A stretch of 64,000 nt of DNA from Chryseobacterium sp. JV274 (GTDB lineage: Bacteria; Bacteroidota; Bacteroidia; Flavobacteriales; Weeksellaceae), in NCBI RefSeq assembly GCF_903969135.1, contig NZ_LR824569.1, positions 1,302,001 through 1,366,000 of the forward strand. The letters are read 5' to 3'. The notes below the pieces were generated by a model that was not told where the DNA came from, ran no database searches, and saw only the letters and a list, made by a program, of their open reading frames with translations. Numbering within the stretch: position 1 is the stretch's first letter; the number at the start of each line of letters is the position of its first letter. This document shows, in pieces, positions 50,591 to 60,269 of the stretch. Both the position numbers and the translations under genes were made by a program.

Positions 50591-53545
50591 ATGAAAAAGA
50601 AACAATGTAAACTTGGTGTATTAGCTTTGCTCCTATTCGCGGAATATGGCTATGCCCAAACTAAAGACAGCCTTTCCAAAGAAACTTCAATAAAGGAAGT
50701 GGTTGTGGTAGCCTTCGGGAAGCAGAAAAAAGAGGAGATCACAGGATCTGTACAGTCATTGAAGGCAAAAGACCTGTCTAATCTTCAGAATGGAAATATT
50801 CTTCAGGGAATTGGAGGAAAAGTAGCAGGTGTACAGGTGATCTCTTCCGGTCAGCCTGGTTCTCAGCCAACCATCAGAATGAGAGGAATAGGTTCTATCA
50901 ATGCTTCAAGCGACCCACTGATTGTACTGGATGGTATTCCTTACAGCGGAAACCTGAACAGTATTGCCGCATCGGATATTGAAAGTATTTCTTTTCTTGA
51001 AGATGCTTCTTCTAATGCTCTATACGGATCCCGAGGGGCCAATGGAGTGATTATTGTGAATACGAAAAGGGGGAAGAGTAAAGGAGTAAGTATTGAAGCC
51101 GATGTAAGAACTGGTGTCAATTTCAGATCTATTGAGGATTACTCCGTTTATACTTCTCCACAGGATTATTATACTGCTTATTATAACAGAGCCAGAATTG
51201 GTGAAATTGCAAGACTGAAGCAGCCCGGTGCAGTTCCTTCCGGACCAAGCCCGCATGACGTGGGACTTGCAGCGCTTACCAAACTGGGGTATAATGCTTA
51301 TAGCGTTCCTTTTAATCAATTGATTTCAAAGGATGGATCTTTCAATCCTGATGCGAAGCTATTGTATCAGGACAACTGGAAGAAACTGCTTTTCAGACCT
51401 GCATTGAGAAGAGAAGCCACGGTAGGAATCAATGCCAATGGAGATCAGGTAAAGTCTTATACTTCCCTTAATTATCTGGATGACAAAGGGTATTTAATAT
51501 CTTCCGGTTTTGAAAGATTCGGGATCAGATCGAATGTAGATTACTCCATCACATCAAAACTGAAGTTGACCAGTGCTTTGTCTTATACCTACAGTAAGCA
51601 GGATTTTGGGGAAACAGGAGGCTTTTCCAACCCTTTCCAGTTTGCCAGAAATATTGCACCATTTTATCCTGTTTTCCTCAGGGATAACAATTATCAGCAA
51701 TTGTATGACAGCAACGGAAATGCTCTGTATGACTATGGAGACGGACAGGGACCCAATGGGGCAACAAGGTCTTACGCCGTTTTTGAAAACCCTGTGGGCA
51801 ACCTCCAGAAAGATAAATCTCAGATCATAAGTAATATCACCAATCTTAACCTTGGTTTAAATTATGAAATCATCAAAGGACTGGATTTCACCTATAACTT
51901 TGGAGCTTATCTTGAAAATACAAGAAATCTTCAGTTCGGAAATACGGAAGGCGGAACTTCATCTTCTGTAGGAGGTACTATTTCGCAAAGTTCAAATTTT
52001 AAATATACTCTGAACCATCAGCAATTGCTTACTTATCAGAAAAAACTGGGAAATCACAGTTTCAATCTTCTTGTAGGTCATGAATTAAACAAAATAAAGG
52101 ATGATGGTTTTTCAGGTTCAAAACAACAGCTTTTATTACCTGATTCTCAAGCCTTCGATAATGCCGTAAAAATTACCGGGCTATCAGGAAATGGCTATGA
52201 ATATGCTGTAGAGGGATATTTCACAAGGCTATTGTATAATTATGATGGAAAATATTTCTTTAATGCCAATATCCGTAGGGATGGTTCTTCTGTCTTTTCT
52301 CCGGAAAGCAGATGGGGAAACTTCTATGGATTGGGACTGGCCTGGAATATTGCAAAAGAAGATTTTCTTAAGGACAACAGCGTAATTAATTCTTTAAAAT
52401 TGAAAGCTTCTTATGGGCAGCAGGGAAATGACAACATTCTTTTAGGAGGTTCCAACAGAGATTATTATGCTTACCAGGATATCTACGGAATTAATAATTT
52501 CGGTGATGACAAACCCGTTCTTTCGCTTAAAAAACAAGGAAATAAGGATTTAAAATGGGAAACTTCCAAAAATCTGAATGCCGGTTTTGAGCTGTCACTT
52601 TTAAAAAACAGAATCACCCTGAATGCAGATTATTTTGAAAGAAAAGTATCGGATATGATCTACACGCTTCCTCTTCCTCCATCCAATGCAGGTTCTTATG
52701 TGAAATACGGAAATATAGGAGATATGACCAACAGAGGTGTTCAGGCTAATATAAGTGTGGATATTCTCCGTGGTGATGAGTTCCAATGGAGCGCTTATGC
52801 CAATGCCACTCATTATAAAAATAAGATTACAAGATTACCGGCTGAGCAGAGAAATACAGGTCTGGTTTCCGGATTATTTATTCTGACAGAAGGTGGAGAC
52901 CGCTATACGTATTTCCTTAAAGAATTTGCCGGAGTGAATCCTGAAAACGGAGATGCTTTATGGTACCGTACATCCATCAATCCTGCCACTCAGAAAGAAG
53001 AGAGAACTGTCACCAACAATTATAAGGAAGCTACAGATTATAACACTGGTAAATCAGCAATTCCAAAGGTATATGGTGGATTCGGAACAGATTTCAGCTA
53101 TAAAAGATTCAATCTGGCAGTGAATTTTGCCTATCAGTTCGGAGGATATGGATATGATGATATTTACAGAAGCTTATTCCATTCGGACAGCTACGGATCT
53201 AACTATTCAACGGATCTGGATAAAACATGGACTCCTGAAAATCCAACTGCTGAATTACCAAGAGTAGATCTTAATGCTACCAATCAGAATGGAAATTCAA
53301 CGCTTTATCTGATTAAATCGGATTATATCAGTCTTCAGGATGTAACGCTCTCCTATCAGCTTCCTGATGGTTTCGCACAACAGGCAGGCTTATCAGGTCT
53401 GAAAGTCTATGTGACAGGTAACAACCTGTATTTGTGGTCTAAGAGAAAAGGATATGACCCAAGAGCTTCATTAACAGGAGTTTCTGACGCCTACCGATAT
53501 TCTCTTTTATCAAGTGTCTCTTTAGGTTTTAAACTTAATTTTTAA
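50591..53545 (+). CDS. SusC/RagA-family TonB-dependent outer-membrane transporter
   Basis: A 984-residue outer-membrane transporter from ATG 50591 (the frame to 50579 begins with TTG). Signal peptide MKKKQCKLGVLALLLFAEYGY, then the TonB box-like KEVVVVAFG, plug domain (GKVAGVQVISSGQPGSQPTI, DPLIVLDGIPY, GSRGANGVIIVNTKRG) and a long barrel ending SLGFKLNF. It lacks the N-terminal carboxypeptidase-like domain of many SusC proteins. It imports nutrients with the SusD lipoprotein encoded 10 nt downstream. The substrate is not evident, but the Cys/Met leader suggests a sulfur-containing compound. Confidence 0.93.
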   Translation: MKKKQCKLGVLALLLFAEYGYAQTKDSLSKETSIKEVVVVAFGKQKKEEITGSVQSLKAKDLSNLQNGNILQGIGGKVAGVQVISSGQPGSQPTIRMRGIGSINASSDPLIVLDGIPYSGNLNSIAASDIESISFLEDASSNALYGSRGANGVIIVNTKRGKSKGVSIEADVRTGVNFRSIEDYSVYTSPQDYYTAYYNRARIGEIARLKQPGAVPSGPSPHDVGLAALTKLGYNAYSVPFNQLISKDGSFNPDAKLLYQDNWKKLLFRPALRREATVGINANGDQVKSYTSLNYLDDKGYLISSGFERFGIRSNVDYSITSKLKLTSALSYTYSKQDFGETGGFSNPFQFARNIAPFYPVFLRDNNYQQLYDSNGNALYDYGDGQGPNGATRSYAVFENPVGNLQKDKSQIISNITNLNLGLNYEIIKGLDFTYNFGAYLENTRNLQFGNTEGGTSSSVGGTISQSSNFKYTLNHQQLLTYQKKLGNHSFNLLVGHELNKIKDDGFSGSKQQLLLPDSQAFDNAVKITGLSGNGYEYAVEGYFTRLLYNYDGKYFFNANIRRDGSSVFSPESRWGNFYGLGLAWNIAKEDFLKDNSVINSLKLKASYGQQGNDNILLGGSNRDYYAYQDIYGINNFGDDKPVLSLKKQGNKDLKWETSKNLNAGFELSLLKNRITLNADYFERKVSDMIYTLPLPPSNAGSYVKYGNIGDMTNRGVQANISVDILRGDEFQWSAYANATHYKNKITRLPAEQRNTGLVSGLFILTEGGDRYTYFLKEFAGVNPENGDALWYRTSINPATQKEERTVTNNYKEATDYNTGKSAIPKVYGGFGTDFSYKRFNLAVNFAYQFGGYGYDDIYRSLFHSDSYGSNYSTDLDKTWTPENPTAELPRVDLNATNQNGNSTLYLIKSDYISLQDVTLSYQLPDGFAQQAGLSGLKVYVTGNNLYLWSKRKGYDPRASLTGVSDAYRYSLLSSVSLGFKLNF

Positions 53546-53555
53546 AAGAACAGGA

Positions 53556-55019
53556 ATGAAAAAAATAAAATACTTTTTAGCAGCGGTAACCATAGGTTTT
53601 ATGATCACCAGCTGTGCCAATGATCTCAACACTTTACCGGAAGGTGATATTTCAGGTGAACAACTGAATAACGACTCTTCCAGTCCCGAAAAAATTCTTG
53701 GCGGAATCTATCTTGATCTTCGCAGTAATGGTGCCGGCGGTACTACCGTTCACTCAGATTTTGGAATTATGGGAATTAAAGCAGGTTCCGACCTGATGTC
53801 CAATGATATCATCCAGTCTACGAACCAGCATTTGGGAATGTTTTATAATTACGAAGCTACCAATGCCAGCAACATCGCTTCTGAGATTGTATGGACTACT
53901 TTTTATGCAAGAATATTTGTGATCAATAAGCTTCTTGATGGTTTAGATAAAAATGCGAGTGCAAAGAACAGAGCCATTGCAGGACAGTTATTAGCTTTAA
54001 GAGCCTACTCTTATTTTTATTTAGTCCGTTTTTATGCCAACGATTATGGCGGTCATCAGTCTGAACCGGGACTTCCATTGGTGCTTACCGCAAGCAATCC
54101 CAGCCAGGGACTTCCCAGATCAACTGTTGCTGAGGTGTATGGACAAATCAAAAATGATATTGAGGAATCTATTACACTCTTAGATACTTATGCACGTCCG
54201 TCCAGAGCCCAGATCGATAGAAGAACCGCCAAGGCCATTGCAGCTGAAGTATTTCTGGAAACGGGAGATTACATCAAAGCGGCTCAATATGCTGAGGAAA
54301 GCAAACAGGGCGTTGGCCTTATGACAGAAGATGATTATACCACCACCGGATTTTCCAATATCAATAATCCTGAGGTAATATGGGGTTTTCATAATACGAT
54401 TTCTACCATGAGCATTGGAAATTATTATGCCTCATTCTTCTCAATGTTTGATAATACCAACGAAGGATATGCCGGTGCTGCTCAGATCCGTAAACTGATA
54501 GACAAACGGCTTTATGAAGCAATTCCGGAAACGGATTACCGTAAAAAAGTGTTCAATGGCAGTCAGGCTGCGGCTTATACCTTTAACGGAAAAACAAAAA
54601 ACTACCCACCTTATGTAAGCTGGAAATTTAAAGATCCTACTCTTTTTGAAGGAGATTATATTTACATCCGGGCTTCCTCATTATATTATGTACAAGCTGA
54701 GGCCCTTGCCAGACAGGGAAGAGAAACGGAAGCAAGACAAGTATTATTCGAGATTACCTCGAAAAGGGATAAGGCGTATACACTCTCTACAAAGTCAGGC
54801 AATAACCTGATCAATGAGATTGTCCTTCAAAAAAGGATAGAACTTTGGGGTGAAGGCTACGCGTGGTTTGATATGAAACGATTAAACACCCCTTTAGAAA
54901 GAGTATACACAGGGACAAATCATACTTTTGGAAGGTTCAACCTTACTCCTGATAAATTCAGATTCCAGATTCCTAATAAAGAGATTAATAATAACCCACA
55001 AATCAAACAGAATGAATAG
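53556..55019 (+). CDS. SusD/RagB-family nutrient-binding lipoprotein
   Basis: A 487-residue surface lipoprotein (signal MKKIKYFLAAVTIGFMITSC, lipid-anchored Cys). SusD blocks: ARIFVINKLLDGL, AIAGQLLALRAYSYFYLVRF, RSTVAEVYGQIKNDIEES and the C-terminal RIELWGEGYAWFDMKRL. It forms the lid of the SusC transporter and captures substrate. It is cotranscribed with susC; no catabolic gene follows, so the substrate cannot be read from the locus. Confidence 0.93.
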   Translation: MKKIKYFLAAVTIGFMITSCANDLNTLPEGDISGEQLNNDSSSPEKILGGIYLDLRSNGAGGTTVHSDFGIMGIKAGSDLMSNDIIQSTNQHLGMFYNYEATNASNIASEIVWTTFYARIFVINKLLDGLDKNASAKNRAIAGQLLALRAYSYFYLVRFYANDYGGHQSEPGLPLVLTASNPSQGLPRSTVAEVYGQIKNDIEESITLLDTYARPSRAQIDRRTAKAIAAEVFLETGDYIKAAQYAEESKQGVGLMTEDDYTTTGFSNINNPEVIWGFHNTISTMSIGNYYASFFSMFDNTNEGYAGAAQIRKLIDKRLYEAIPETDYRKKVFNGSQAAAYTFNGKTKNYPPYVSWKFKDPTLFEGDYIYIRASSLYYVQAEALARQGRETEARQVLFEITSKRDKAYTLSTKSGNNLINEIVLQKRIELWGEGYAWFDMKRLNTPLERVYTGTNHTFGRFNLTPDKFRFQIPNKEINNNPQIKQNE

Positions 55020-55060
55020 ATAAGCTAAAACAATTTTACATTCAAATATATTCAGTGACG

Positions 55061-55094
55061 AGGCGCCATTTACAAGTAAATGGTGCCTTTTTTA
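55061..55094 (+). terminator. Terminator of the SusC/D operon
   Basis: AGGCGCCATTTAC / GTAAATGGTGCCT, a 13-bp stem with one G-T pair and an AA loop, followed by TTTTTTATT. The rest of the gap to 55287 holds no recognisable gene. Confidence 0.85.
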
Positions 55095-55287
55095 TTAATA
55101 ATGACTCAGTTGTATGTTTTTCAAACGCAAAGTTTTTATTATTTAAATTATAATTAAAGCAAGCGACAAAGCCGCATGAAGCTTTATGACAGTACGTCCG
55201 CTTCAACAGAATCAATGTAGTTGATTCCACCTTTGCTTCCTCAAAAAAAGTAAGGATAAAAAAATAAACTTTGCGTCAAATATTTAT

Positions 55288-55800
55288 CTATTTTACAATA
55301 ATATCAGACTTATAATTGTCTTTTAAAAGCTCTCCATTTTTATACAAACGCTGGTTAATGACCTTCCCCTTTTCATTGAAATAAAGCCACAAAGCATTTT
55401 TCCTCCCTAAAGAATCCAATCGCCCCATTTCTTTCGGCATTTTGTTATTGTGAAGAATCTGGATCGGAAACAGGCCTTTCAAATCTTTTAGAGAATCCAT
55501 TTTTTCAGGAATCAGTTCCGCTTCATTTCCTATTTTGAAAGTATACTTTTTTCCTTTATCACTTTTAAGAATAAGCTCATCACCTGATATCTCATATTTT
55601 CCCTCTGAAAATGGAGCTGTTGAAATCTGATCATAGCTTATATATTCTGTTTTTAAAAATTCAAAAGTTCCGTTTTTTATATACAATGAATATACTCCGC
55701 CTCCGGATTGCAGCTCAACATATTTCGGATATTCTTTGTCTTTTTTACAGGAAATAATCGTGAAAAGAATGATAAAAAGGCTAATAGTTTTTATTTTCAT
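55288..55800 (-). CDS. Small lipoprotein, function unknown
   Basis: A 170-residue protein with a lipoprotein signal (MKIKTISLFIILFTIISC). The mature part is beta-rich (YELQSGGGVYSLY-like start, GKYEISGDELILKSDKGK) and ends with a MORN-like phrase (ALWLYFNEKGKVINQRLYKN). No catalytic motif. It is divergent from the beta-lactamase gene. Confidence 0.65.
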   Translation of the reverse strand: MKIKTISLFIILFTIISCKKDKEYPKYVELQSGGGVYSLYIKNGTFEFLKTEYISYDQISTAPFSEGKYEISGDELILKSDKGKKYTFKIGNEAELIPEKMDSLKDLKGLFPIQILHNNKMPKEMGRLDSLGRKNALWLYFNEKGKVINQRLYKNGELLKDNYKSDIIVK

Positions 55801-55849
55801 GGAACTAAATTATTAAAATATTTACAATAGAAGAAGGAGTGGAAATACA

Positions 55850-55857
55850 TATATTTG
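55850..55857 (+). promoter_or_regulatory. -7 element of the beta-lactamase operon
   Basis: TATATTTG, an exact TAnnTTTG match, 31 nt before the ATG at 55889. No good TTG upstream. Confidence 0.5.
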
Positions 55858-55888
55858 GAAATCAAAAAAACTTTAAAACCAGATTCAA

Positions 55889-56779
55889 ATGCAGAAAGGA
55901 ATTATTTTCACGCTATTTGCGCTCTTATTCAATCTCCTTATTTTTTCACAGCACAAGAAATCTCCTGATCTTAAGAAAACCATTGAATCCATTATCTCCA
56001 ATAAGAAGGCAGATGTGGGTGTTTCAATCCTTGGAACTGATCAGAAAGAAACAATACAGATTAATGGTAATACATTGTATCCCATGCTCAGTACAGTAAA
56101 GTTTCCTATTGCTTTAACGGTGTTGAAAAAGGTAGAAAAGGGTGAACTTTCTTTACAGCAGAAACTATTCATTAAAAAAGAAGAACTTCTCGAAGATACC
56201 TGGAGTCCGTTCAAAAAAGAACATCCTGAGGGTAATATAGAAATCAGCCTGGAAGAAGCTCTGAAATGGATCGTTTCCTACAGTGACAATAATATCAGTG
56301 ATATCCTGATGAGGTTGGTTGGCGGGTCGGAGCCTGTTCAGCAGCTGGTCAACAGTAAAGATTGTATCATTCAAAACAATGAAGAGGATATGCACAAAGA
56401 CTGGGAATCTCAGTTTGTAAATAAAATAACACCCAACGAAGCTATCCGGCTCCTTACAGCATTCAGTAATGGAAAAATACTGAATAAAGAACATAGTCTG
56501 TGGCTCTATAACATTATGCTCAATAACACTGCCGGACCAAAAAGGCTTAAGGGCAATCTTCCGCCACAGGTAAAAGTAGCCCACAGAACTGGAACATCTT
56601 TTACCAATAAAGAAGGAATGACAGGCGCTATCAATGATTTCGGAATTATTGAACTTTCAGACAACAAAAAGATATACATCGCTGTTTTTGTTCATGATAC
56701 CAATGAAAAGTTCGAAAATGCAGAAGCAATTATTGCAGACATCTCGAAAGCAACTTATGACTATTACCATAAAAAATAA
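55889..56779 (+). CDS. Class A beta-lactamase, subclass A2-like (PER/CGA/CIA type)
   Basis: A 296-residue periplasmic serine beta-lactamase (signal MQKGIIFTLFALLFNLLIFSQ). Motifs: S68-T-V-K71, S132-D-N134, the omega-loop Glu in NNEEDMHKD, and H-R233-T-G-T-S in place of the usual K-T-G. The NExxMH omega-loop pattern places it near the extended-spectrum A2 group (PER, CGA, CIA). It hydrolyses beta-lactam rings; the spectrum cannot be read from sequence. It is followed after 3 nt by a second serine hydrolase, forming an operon. Confidence 0.88.
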   Translation: MQKGIIFTLFALLFNLLIFSQHKKSPDLKKTIESIISNKKADVGVSILGTDQKETIQINGNTLYPMLSTVKFPIALTVLKKVEKGELSLQQKLFIKKEELLEDTWSPFKKEHPEGNIEISLEEALKWIVSYSDNNISDILMRLVGGSEPVQQLVNSKDCIIQNNEEDMHKDWESQFVNKITPNEAIRLLTAFSNGKILNKEHSLWLYNIMLNNTAGPKRLKGNLPPQVKVAHRTGTSFTNKEGMTGAINDFGIIELSDNKKIYIAVFVHDTNEKFENAEAIIADISKATYDYYHKK

Positions 56780-56782
56780 GGA

Positions 56783-57823
56783 ATGACCCAAACACAATTA
56801 TTCTTCACAGCTCTGTTTTCAGCAGTACTGTCTGTTACCGCAACAGCTCAGAAAAAAGACATTTATAAACACAAAATAGACAGCATTATAACGGCTTCCA
56901 GTCCAATTGCATTCAACGGCGTTGTCTTGGTTACTCAGAAAAGAAAAATCCAATACCTGAAATCCAATGGGTACAAAGATTTCGAAAAGAAAATCCCGGT
57001 GAAAACAGATGACCAGTTTGAAATCATGTCCAATTCAAAGCAGGTTACTGCTGTTTTAATTTTACAGGCTGCTGAACAAGGAAAACTGAGCCTCCACACC
57101 CCTATTAAAAAATATCTTCCCGCTCTTACCCAGACCTGGGCAGATACGGTTACTGTACATCATCTTTTGAACCATACTCATAGTATTACAGATATAAATA
57201 AACCGACAACGTTCAAAGCCGGCTCCCAATTCAAATACGGTAACCTCTCCTATATGATGTTGGGGGAAATTCTTAAAAACACAACTGGAAAAAGCTTCAC
57301 AGAACTTGCCACTTCTCTTTTCAAAAAGCTAAAAATGGATAAAACACTGGTATTCAACACCAGGAACAATCAGTCTCTTGTTCCCGGCTATATGAACGAA
57401 GACAATCAGTTTGAAAAAGTGAAACAATCATTCCTGAATGATAATATTGCACCTGCAGCTGGTATCATTTCTACGGTGCAGGATCTTGCTAAATGGGATG
57501 CAGCATTATTTAAAGGAAAACTTCTCTCTCCTGAGTTTCAAAAGCAGATGCTGACTCCTTCCACAAGCTCCCAGCACAACGTTTTTGGAAAAGAAAGTAT
57601 GGGGTTTGGTTACAATGTAAGATTTATCAAAGAAGCAGGTCTTGATTATTTTGCAGTGACAGGTCTCGGAGATGGTTTTACATGCCTTAATGTCTATTTT
57701 CCTTCTACAGATACTACTTTGGTCATTTTAGAAAATCAGATGCCTGAAAAAAGTGAATACTGGAGCTTTAAAGAGGCTTCGATAAAAAATGTGGTTCTAA
57801 AAGCGATGACTTCCAATCAATAA
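56783..57823 (+). CDS. Secreted beta-lactamase-family serine hydrolase
   Basis: A 346-residue exported protein (signal ending in SVTATAQ). Class C-like motifs: S83-N-S-K86 (EIMSNSKQVTAVL), tyrosine in FKYGNLSYMMLGE, and a GLGDGF block in place of KTG. Probably an esterase or peptidoglycan peptidase. Its start is 3 nt after the class A beta-lactamase stop, so the two are coexpressed; whether it aids resistance is unknown. Confidence 0.8.
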   Translation: MTQTQLFFTALFSAVLSVTATAQKKDIYKHKIDSIITASSPIAFNGVVLVTQKRKIQYLKSNGYKDFEKKIPVKTDDQFEIMSNSKQVTAVLILQAAEQGKLSLHTPIKKYLPALTQTWADTVTVHHLLNHTHSITDINKPTTFKAGSQFKYGNLSYMMLGEILKNTTGKSFTELATSLFKKLKMDKTLVFNTRNNQSLVPGYMNEDNQFEKVKQSFLNDNIAPAAGIISTVQDLAKWDAALFKGKLLSPEFQKQMLTPSTSSQHNVFGKESMGFGYNVRFIKEAGLDYFAVTGLGDGFTCLNVYFPSTDTTLVILENQMPEKSEYWSFKEASIKNVVLKAMTSNQ

Positions 57824-57844
57824 TTTTTTATGCTAACTATTTAC

Positions 57845-57884
57845 GAGTCAGTTTCTATTCCGAAACTGACTCTTTTATTTTTTA
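57845..57884 (+). terminator. Terminator after the serine hydrolase operon
   Basis: GAGTCAGTTTC / GAAACTGACTC, a perfect 11-bp stem with a TATTCC loop, followed by TTTTATTTTTT. It probably also ends the converging acyltransferase transcript. Confidence 0.85.
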
Positions 57885-57905
57885 TGCTCCCGCAGATTGA
57901 GAAGG

Positions 57906-59021
57906 CTATACAGATTTTTTTAAAACTTTGGATTTAAGGACAGAGAAAGGTTTTTCAATAACCAAACGGTAAAACAAGCCACCCAAAATACAAGCAAACA
58001 GACAAATCAAAAGAGTAATATTATCTGAGGTTTCAAATTTAAAATAGTCAAAAAGTCCCTGCACCATATGAATAATTCCTTTATGTGAAAGGTAAACAGT
58101 ATATGACAGAGCTGCCAGCTGAGCGGTAATATATGACTTTGAACGATACAGGAAAGACGATTGTGAAATGGCAGCCATCAGAATAATTCCATAGCTTACC
58201 GCCACCAGTGTAAACCCAAATACAGAAGCCGTTTTGGAAGCCTGTTCATTACATATCCAAAATGAAATTCCCAGCAATACTATTCCAAGAAAGAAAAGCT
58301 TATTTCCATTGCCGGCAACTATTCTTTTGAATATTGAAGAATACTGCATGAGATAACCGATCATGACACCCATTCCCAGGCCATCTAACCGTGTGTGGGT
58401 AGGATAATATATTTTCATATACCATAATTTCCAGAAATCTGTGGAAGAAGTATCTGCCACCACAATAAATTCATTCCATGCCATCAGCCTTGCTATAATA
58501 GAAAATCCAATGACAGCCATCATCAGAACGGCTATATATCTGTACAGTTTTGTTGGCATAACAATCAAAAGAAACAAAGGAAGAATAAGGTAAAACTGTT
58601 CTTCAATACAGAGTGACCATGCATGAGAAAATGTTCCAAAGCTGATGACATCCAGTCCATAATTTTGAGTAAAAGTGACAAACTTCCATAAAGGGGATAA
58701 AGCTTCCCTTTCTCTGAAAAAAGGAAATATAAAATAGAGAAAAAGAGTAAAAAAGTAAGCCGGAATAATTCTGAAAAAGCGTTTTATATAAAATGCTTTC
58801 AGACTGATATTTCCCTTATCTTCTATTTCTTTGAACAACTGGCCTGAGATCAGAAACCCGCTTAAAACAAAGAAAAGATCCACTCCTGTCCAGCCAAATC
58901 TTCCAATGCTGTCGATCCAGCCGGGATGCTTAAATGCCCGATAGTGATATAGTAACACGAGTAAAATAGCAGCAGCCCTCAGGTGATCCAACCCGTAAAG
59001 CCTTTCAGAACGTTCCGTCAT
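57906..59021 (-). CDS. Acyltransferase 3 family membrane protein (OafA/YrhL-like)
   Basis: A 371-residue polytopic membrane protein from ATG 59021; the frame to 59105 adds 28 residues not typical for the family. The N-terminal block (RLYGLDHLRAAAILLVLLYH) has the catalytic His and Arg of acyltransferase 3; further blocks are WTGVDLFFVLSGFLISGQ and FSHAWSLCIEEQFYLILPLF. It adds acetyl or other acyl groups to surface polysaccharides. Monocistronic, without neighbouring glycan genes. Confidence 0.85.
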   Translation of the reverse strand: MTERSERLYGLDHLRAAAILLVLLYHYRAFKHPGWIDSIGRFGWTGVDLFFVLSGFLISGQLFKEIEDKGNISLKAFYIKRFFRIIPAYFFTLFLYFIFPFFREREALSPLWKFVTFTQNYGLDVISFGTFSHAWSLCIEEQFYLILPLFLLIVMPTKLYRYIAVLMMAVIGFSIIARLMAWNEFIVVADTSSTDFWKLWYMKIYYPTHTRLDGLGMGVMIGYLMQYSSIFKRIVAGNGNKLFFLGIVLLGISFWICNEQASKTASVFGFTLVAVSYGIILMAAISQSSFLYRSKSYITAQLAALSYTVYLSHKGIIHMVQGLFDYFKFETSDNITLLICLFACILGGLFYRLVIEKPFSVLKSKVLKKSV

Positions 59022-59204
59022 TATTTTTTTATGCAAATATTGACCAATTTCCAACTCCTTTCTTTCATAGAATCCGAACAACGGCCTATTCAGTACCGAC
59101 AACAAAACAGGAAGTTTGTACCATAAATGATGTTATCTGACATTATTTTAAAGTATTCTGCATGACATTTCTCTGGCGTAACTTAAGTTTTTATATTTTT
59201 GAAG

Positions 59205-60269
59205 ATGATGAAAACTCAATCAGGAACTCAGATCAGACAAACTCTATACTTCCAGCTGTTCTTCTGGATTGCTTTATTTTTATTCGGAACGGCAAGAATG
59301 TATGGAGAATATGAAAGTGGAGCTTTTAAAGAAATAATGATTTATAACTTTTGTCACTGGATTTTCCAGATTGCAGGAGCCAATTTTATTTATTTTGTGC
59401 TGGTCCGCCATTTTTTTGACCGGAAAAAGTATATTACATTTTCACTGTATCTTATTCTCAGTCTTTATCTTATTTCTGTCATCAACAGGTTTTTCCTTGT
59501 TTATATTGCAGAGCCTCTTTTTACCCGGGAAGTGAAAGACAGTGTTTTCAGTATTTTCACAGATATTCCTTACCTCTTGCTCCATTATACATTTACTATT
59601 ATCAGCGGGGCATTTATCTTTATTTCAATCATGTTTTTTATAAGGTATAAGGATGAAAAGGAACGAACAATCAAACTGCAAAAGGAAAAAACAGAACTGG
59701 AATTACAGTCTCTCAAATCCCAGCTCAATCCCCATTTCCTCTTTAATACCCTGAATAATATTTATTCGCTGTCGATCAGTAATTCTGACAAGACTTCACA
59801 ATCAATCAGCCAGCTTTCTGACATACTGGACTATATTTTACACAAAGGACAGAAAAAATGGGTAACCGTTTCTGATGAACTGGCTATTATTGAACATTAT
59901 ATTGCGCTGGAAAGCCTGCGGTATCATAATGAAAGGTTAAAAATCCAGAAACACACCAGGTTAAACTCCCCAAATACCATTCCGCCCCTGCTCTATCTTA
60001 CTTTGGTAGAAAATGCCTTTAAACATGGAGCCGGAAAAAGTTCCGAAACCACAGAAATAAAGATTGAAGTGGAAACCAATGATCTTCATTCTGTTTTTAA
60101 AATTGAAAACACTTTCTCAGACCACCAGACAGCCAATGAAAAAGGAATCGGGCTGCAGAACATACAAAGACAGCTGCTCCATCATTATCAGAAAAATTTT
60201 ACCTTCAGTATCTCACAGGAAAACAATATTTTTAAAGTTGAAATAAGTACTCCTTCACATCATGATTAA
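59205..60269 (+). CDS. LytS/YehU-type sensor histidine kinase
   Basis: A 355-residue membrane kinase (His_kinase family). Four hydrophobic segments in the N-terminal half are followed by the phospho-acceptor block LKSQLNPHFLFNTLNNIYS and the ATP-binding part (PPLLYLTLVENAFKHG, ENEKGIGLQNIQ-like GIGLQNIQRQL). A TTG four nt earlier could also start. The predicted -7 element TATTTTTG (59194-59201) almost abuts the ATG, so the transcript may be leaderless. It overlaps the response-regulator gene by 8 nt. Confidence 0.88.
   Translation: MMKTQSGTQIRQTLYFQLFFWIALFLFGTARMYGEYESGAFKEIMIYNFCHWIFQIAGANFIYFVLVRHFFDRKKYITFSLYLILSLYLISVINRFFLVYIAEPLFTREVKDSVFSIFTDIPYLLLHYTFTIISGAFIFISIMFFIRYKDEKERTIKLQKEKTELELQSLKSQLNPHFLFNTLNNIYSLSISNSDKTSQSISQLSDILDYILHKGQKKWVTVSDELAIIEHYIALESLRYHNERLKIQKHTRLNSPNTIPPLLYLTLVENAFKHGAGKSSETTEIKIEVETNDLHSVFKIENTFSDHQTANEKGIGLQNIQRQLLHHYQKNFTFSISQENNIFKVEISTPSHHD

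Noticed and set aside
55042..55230. A 62-codon minus-strand frame after susD
   Set aside because: It crosses the SusC/D terminator hairpin and has no recognisable motif.
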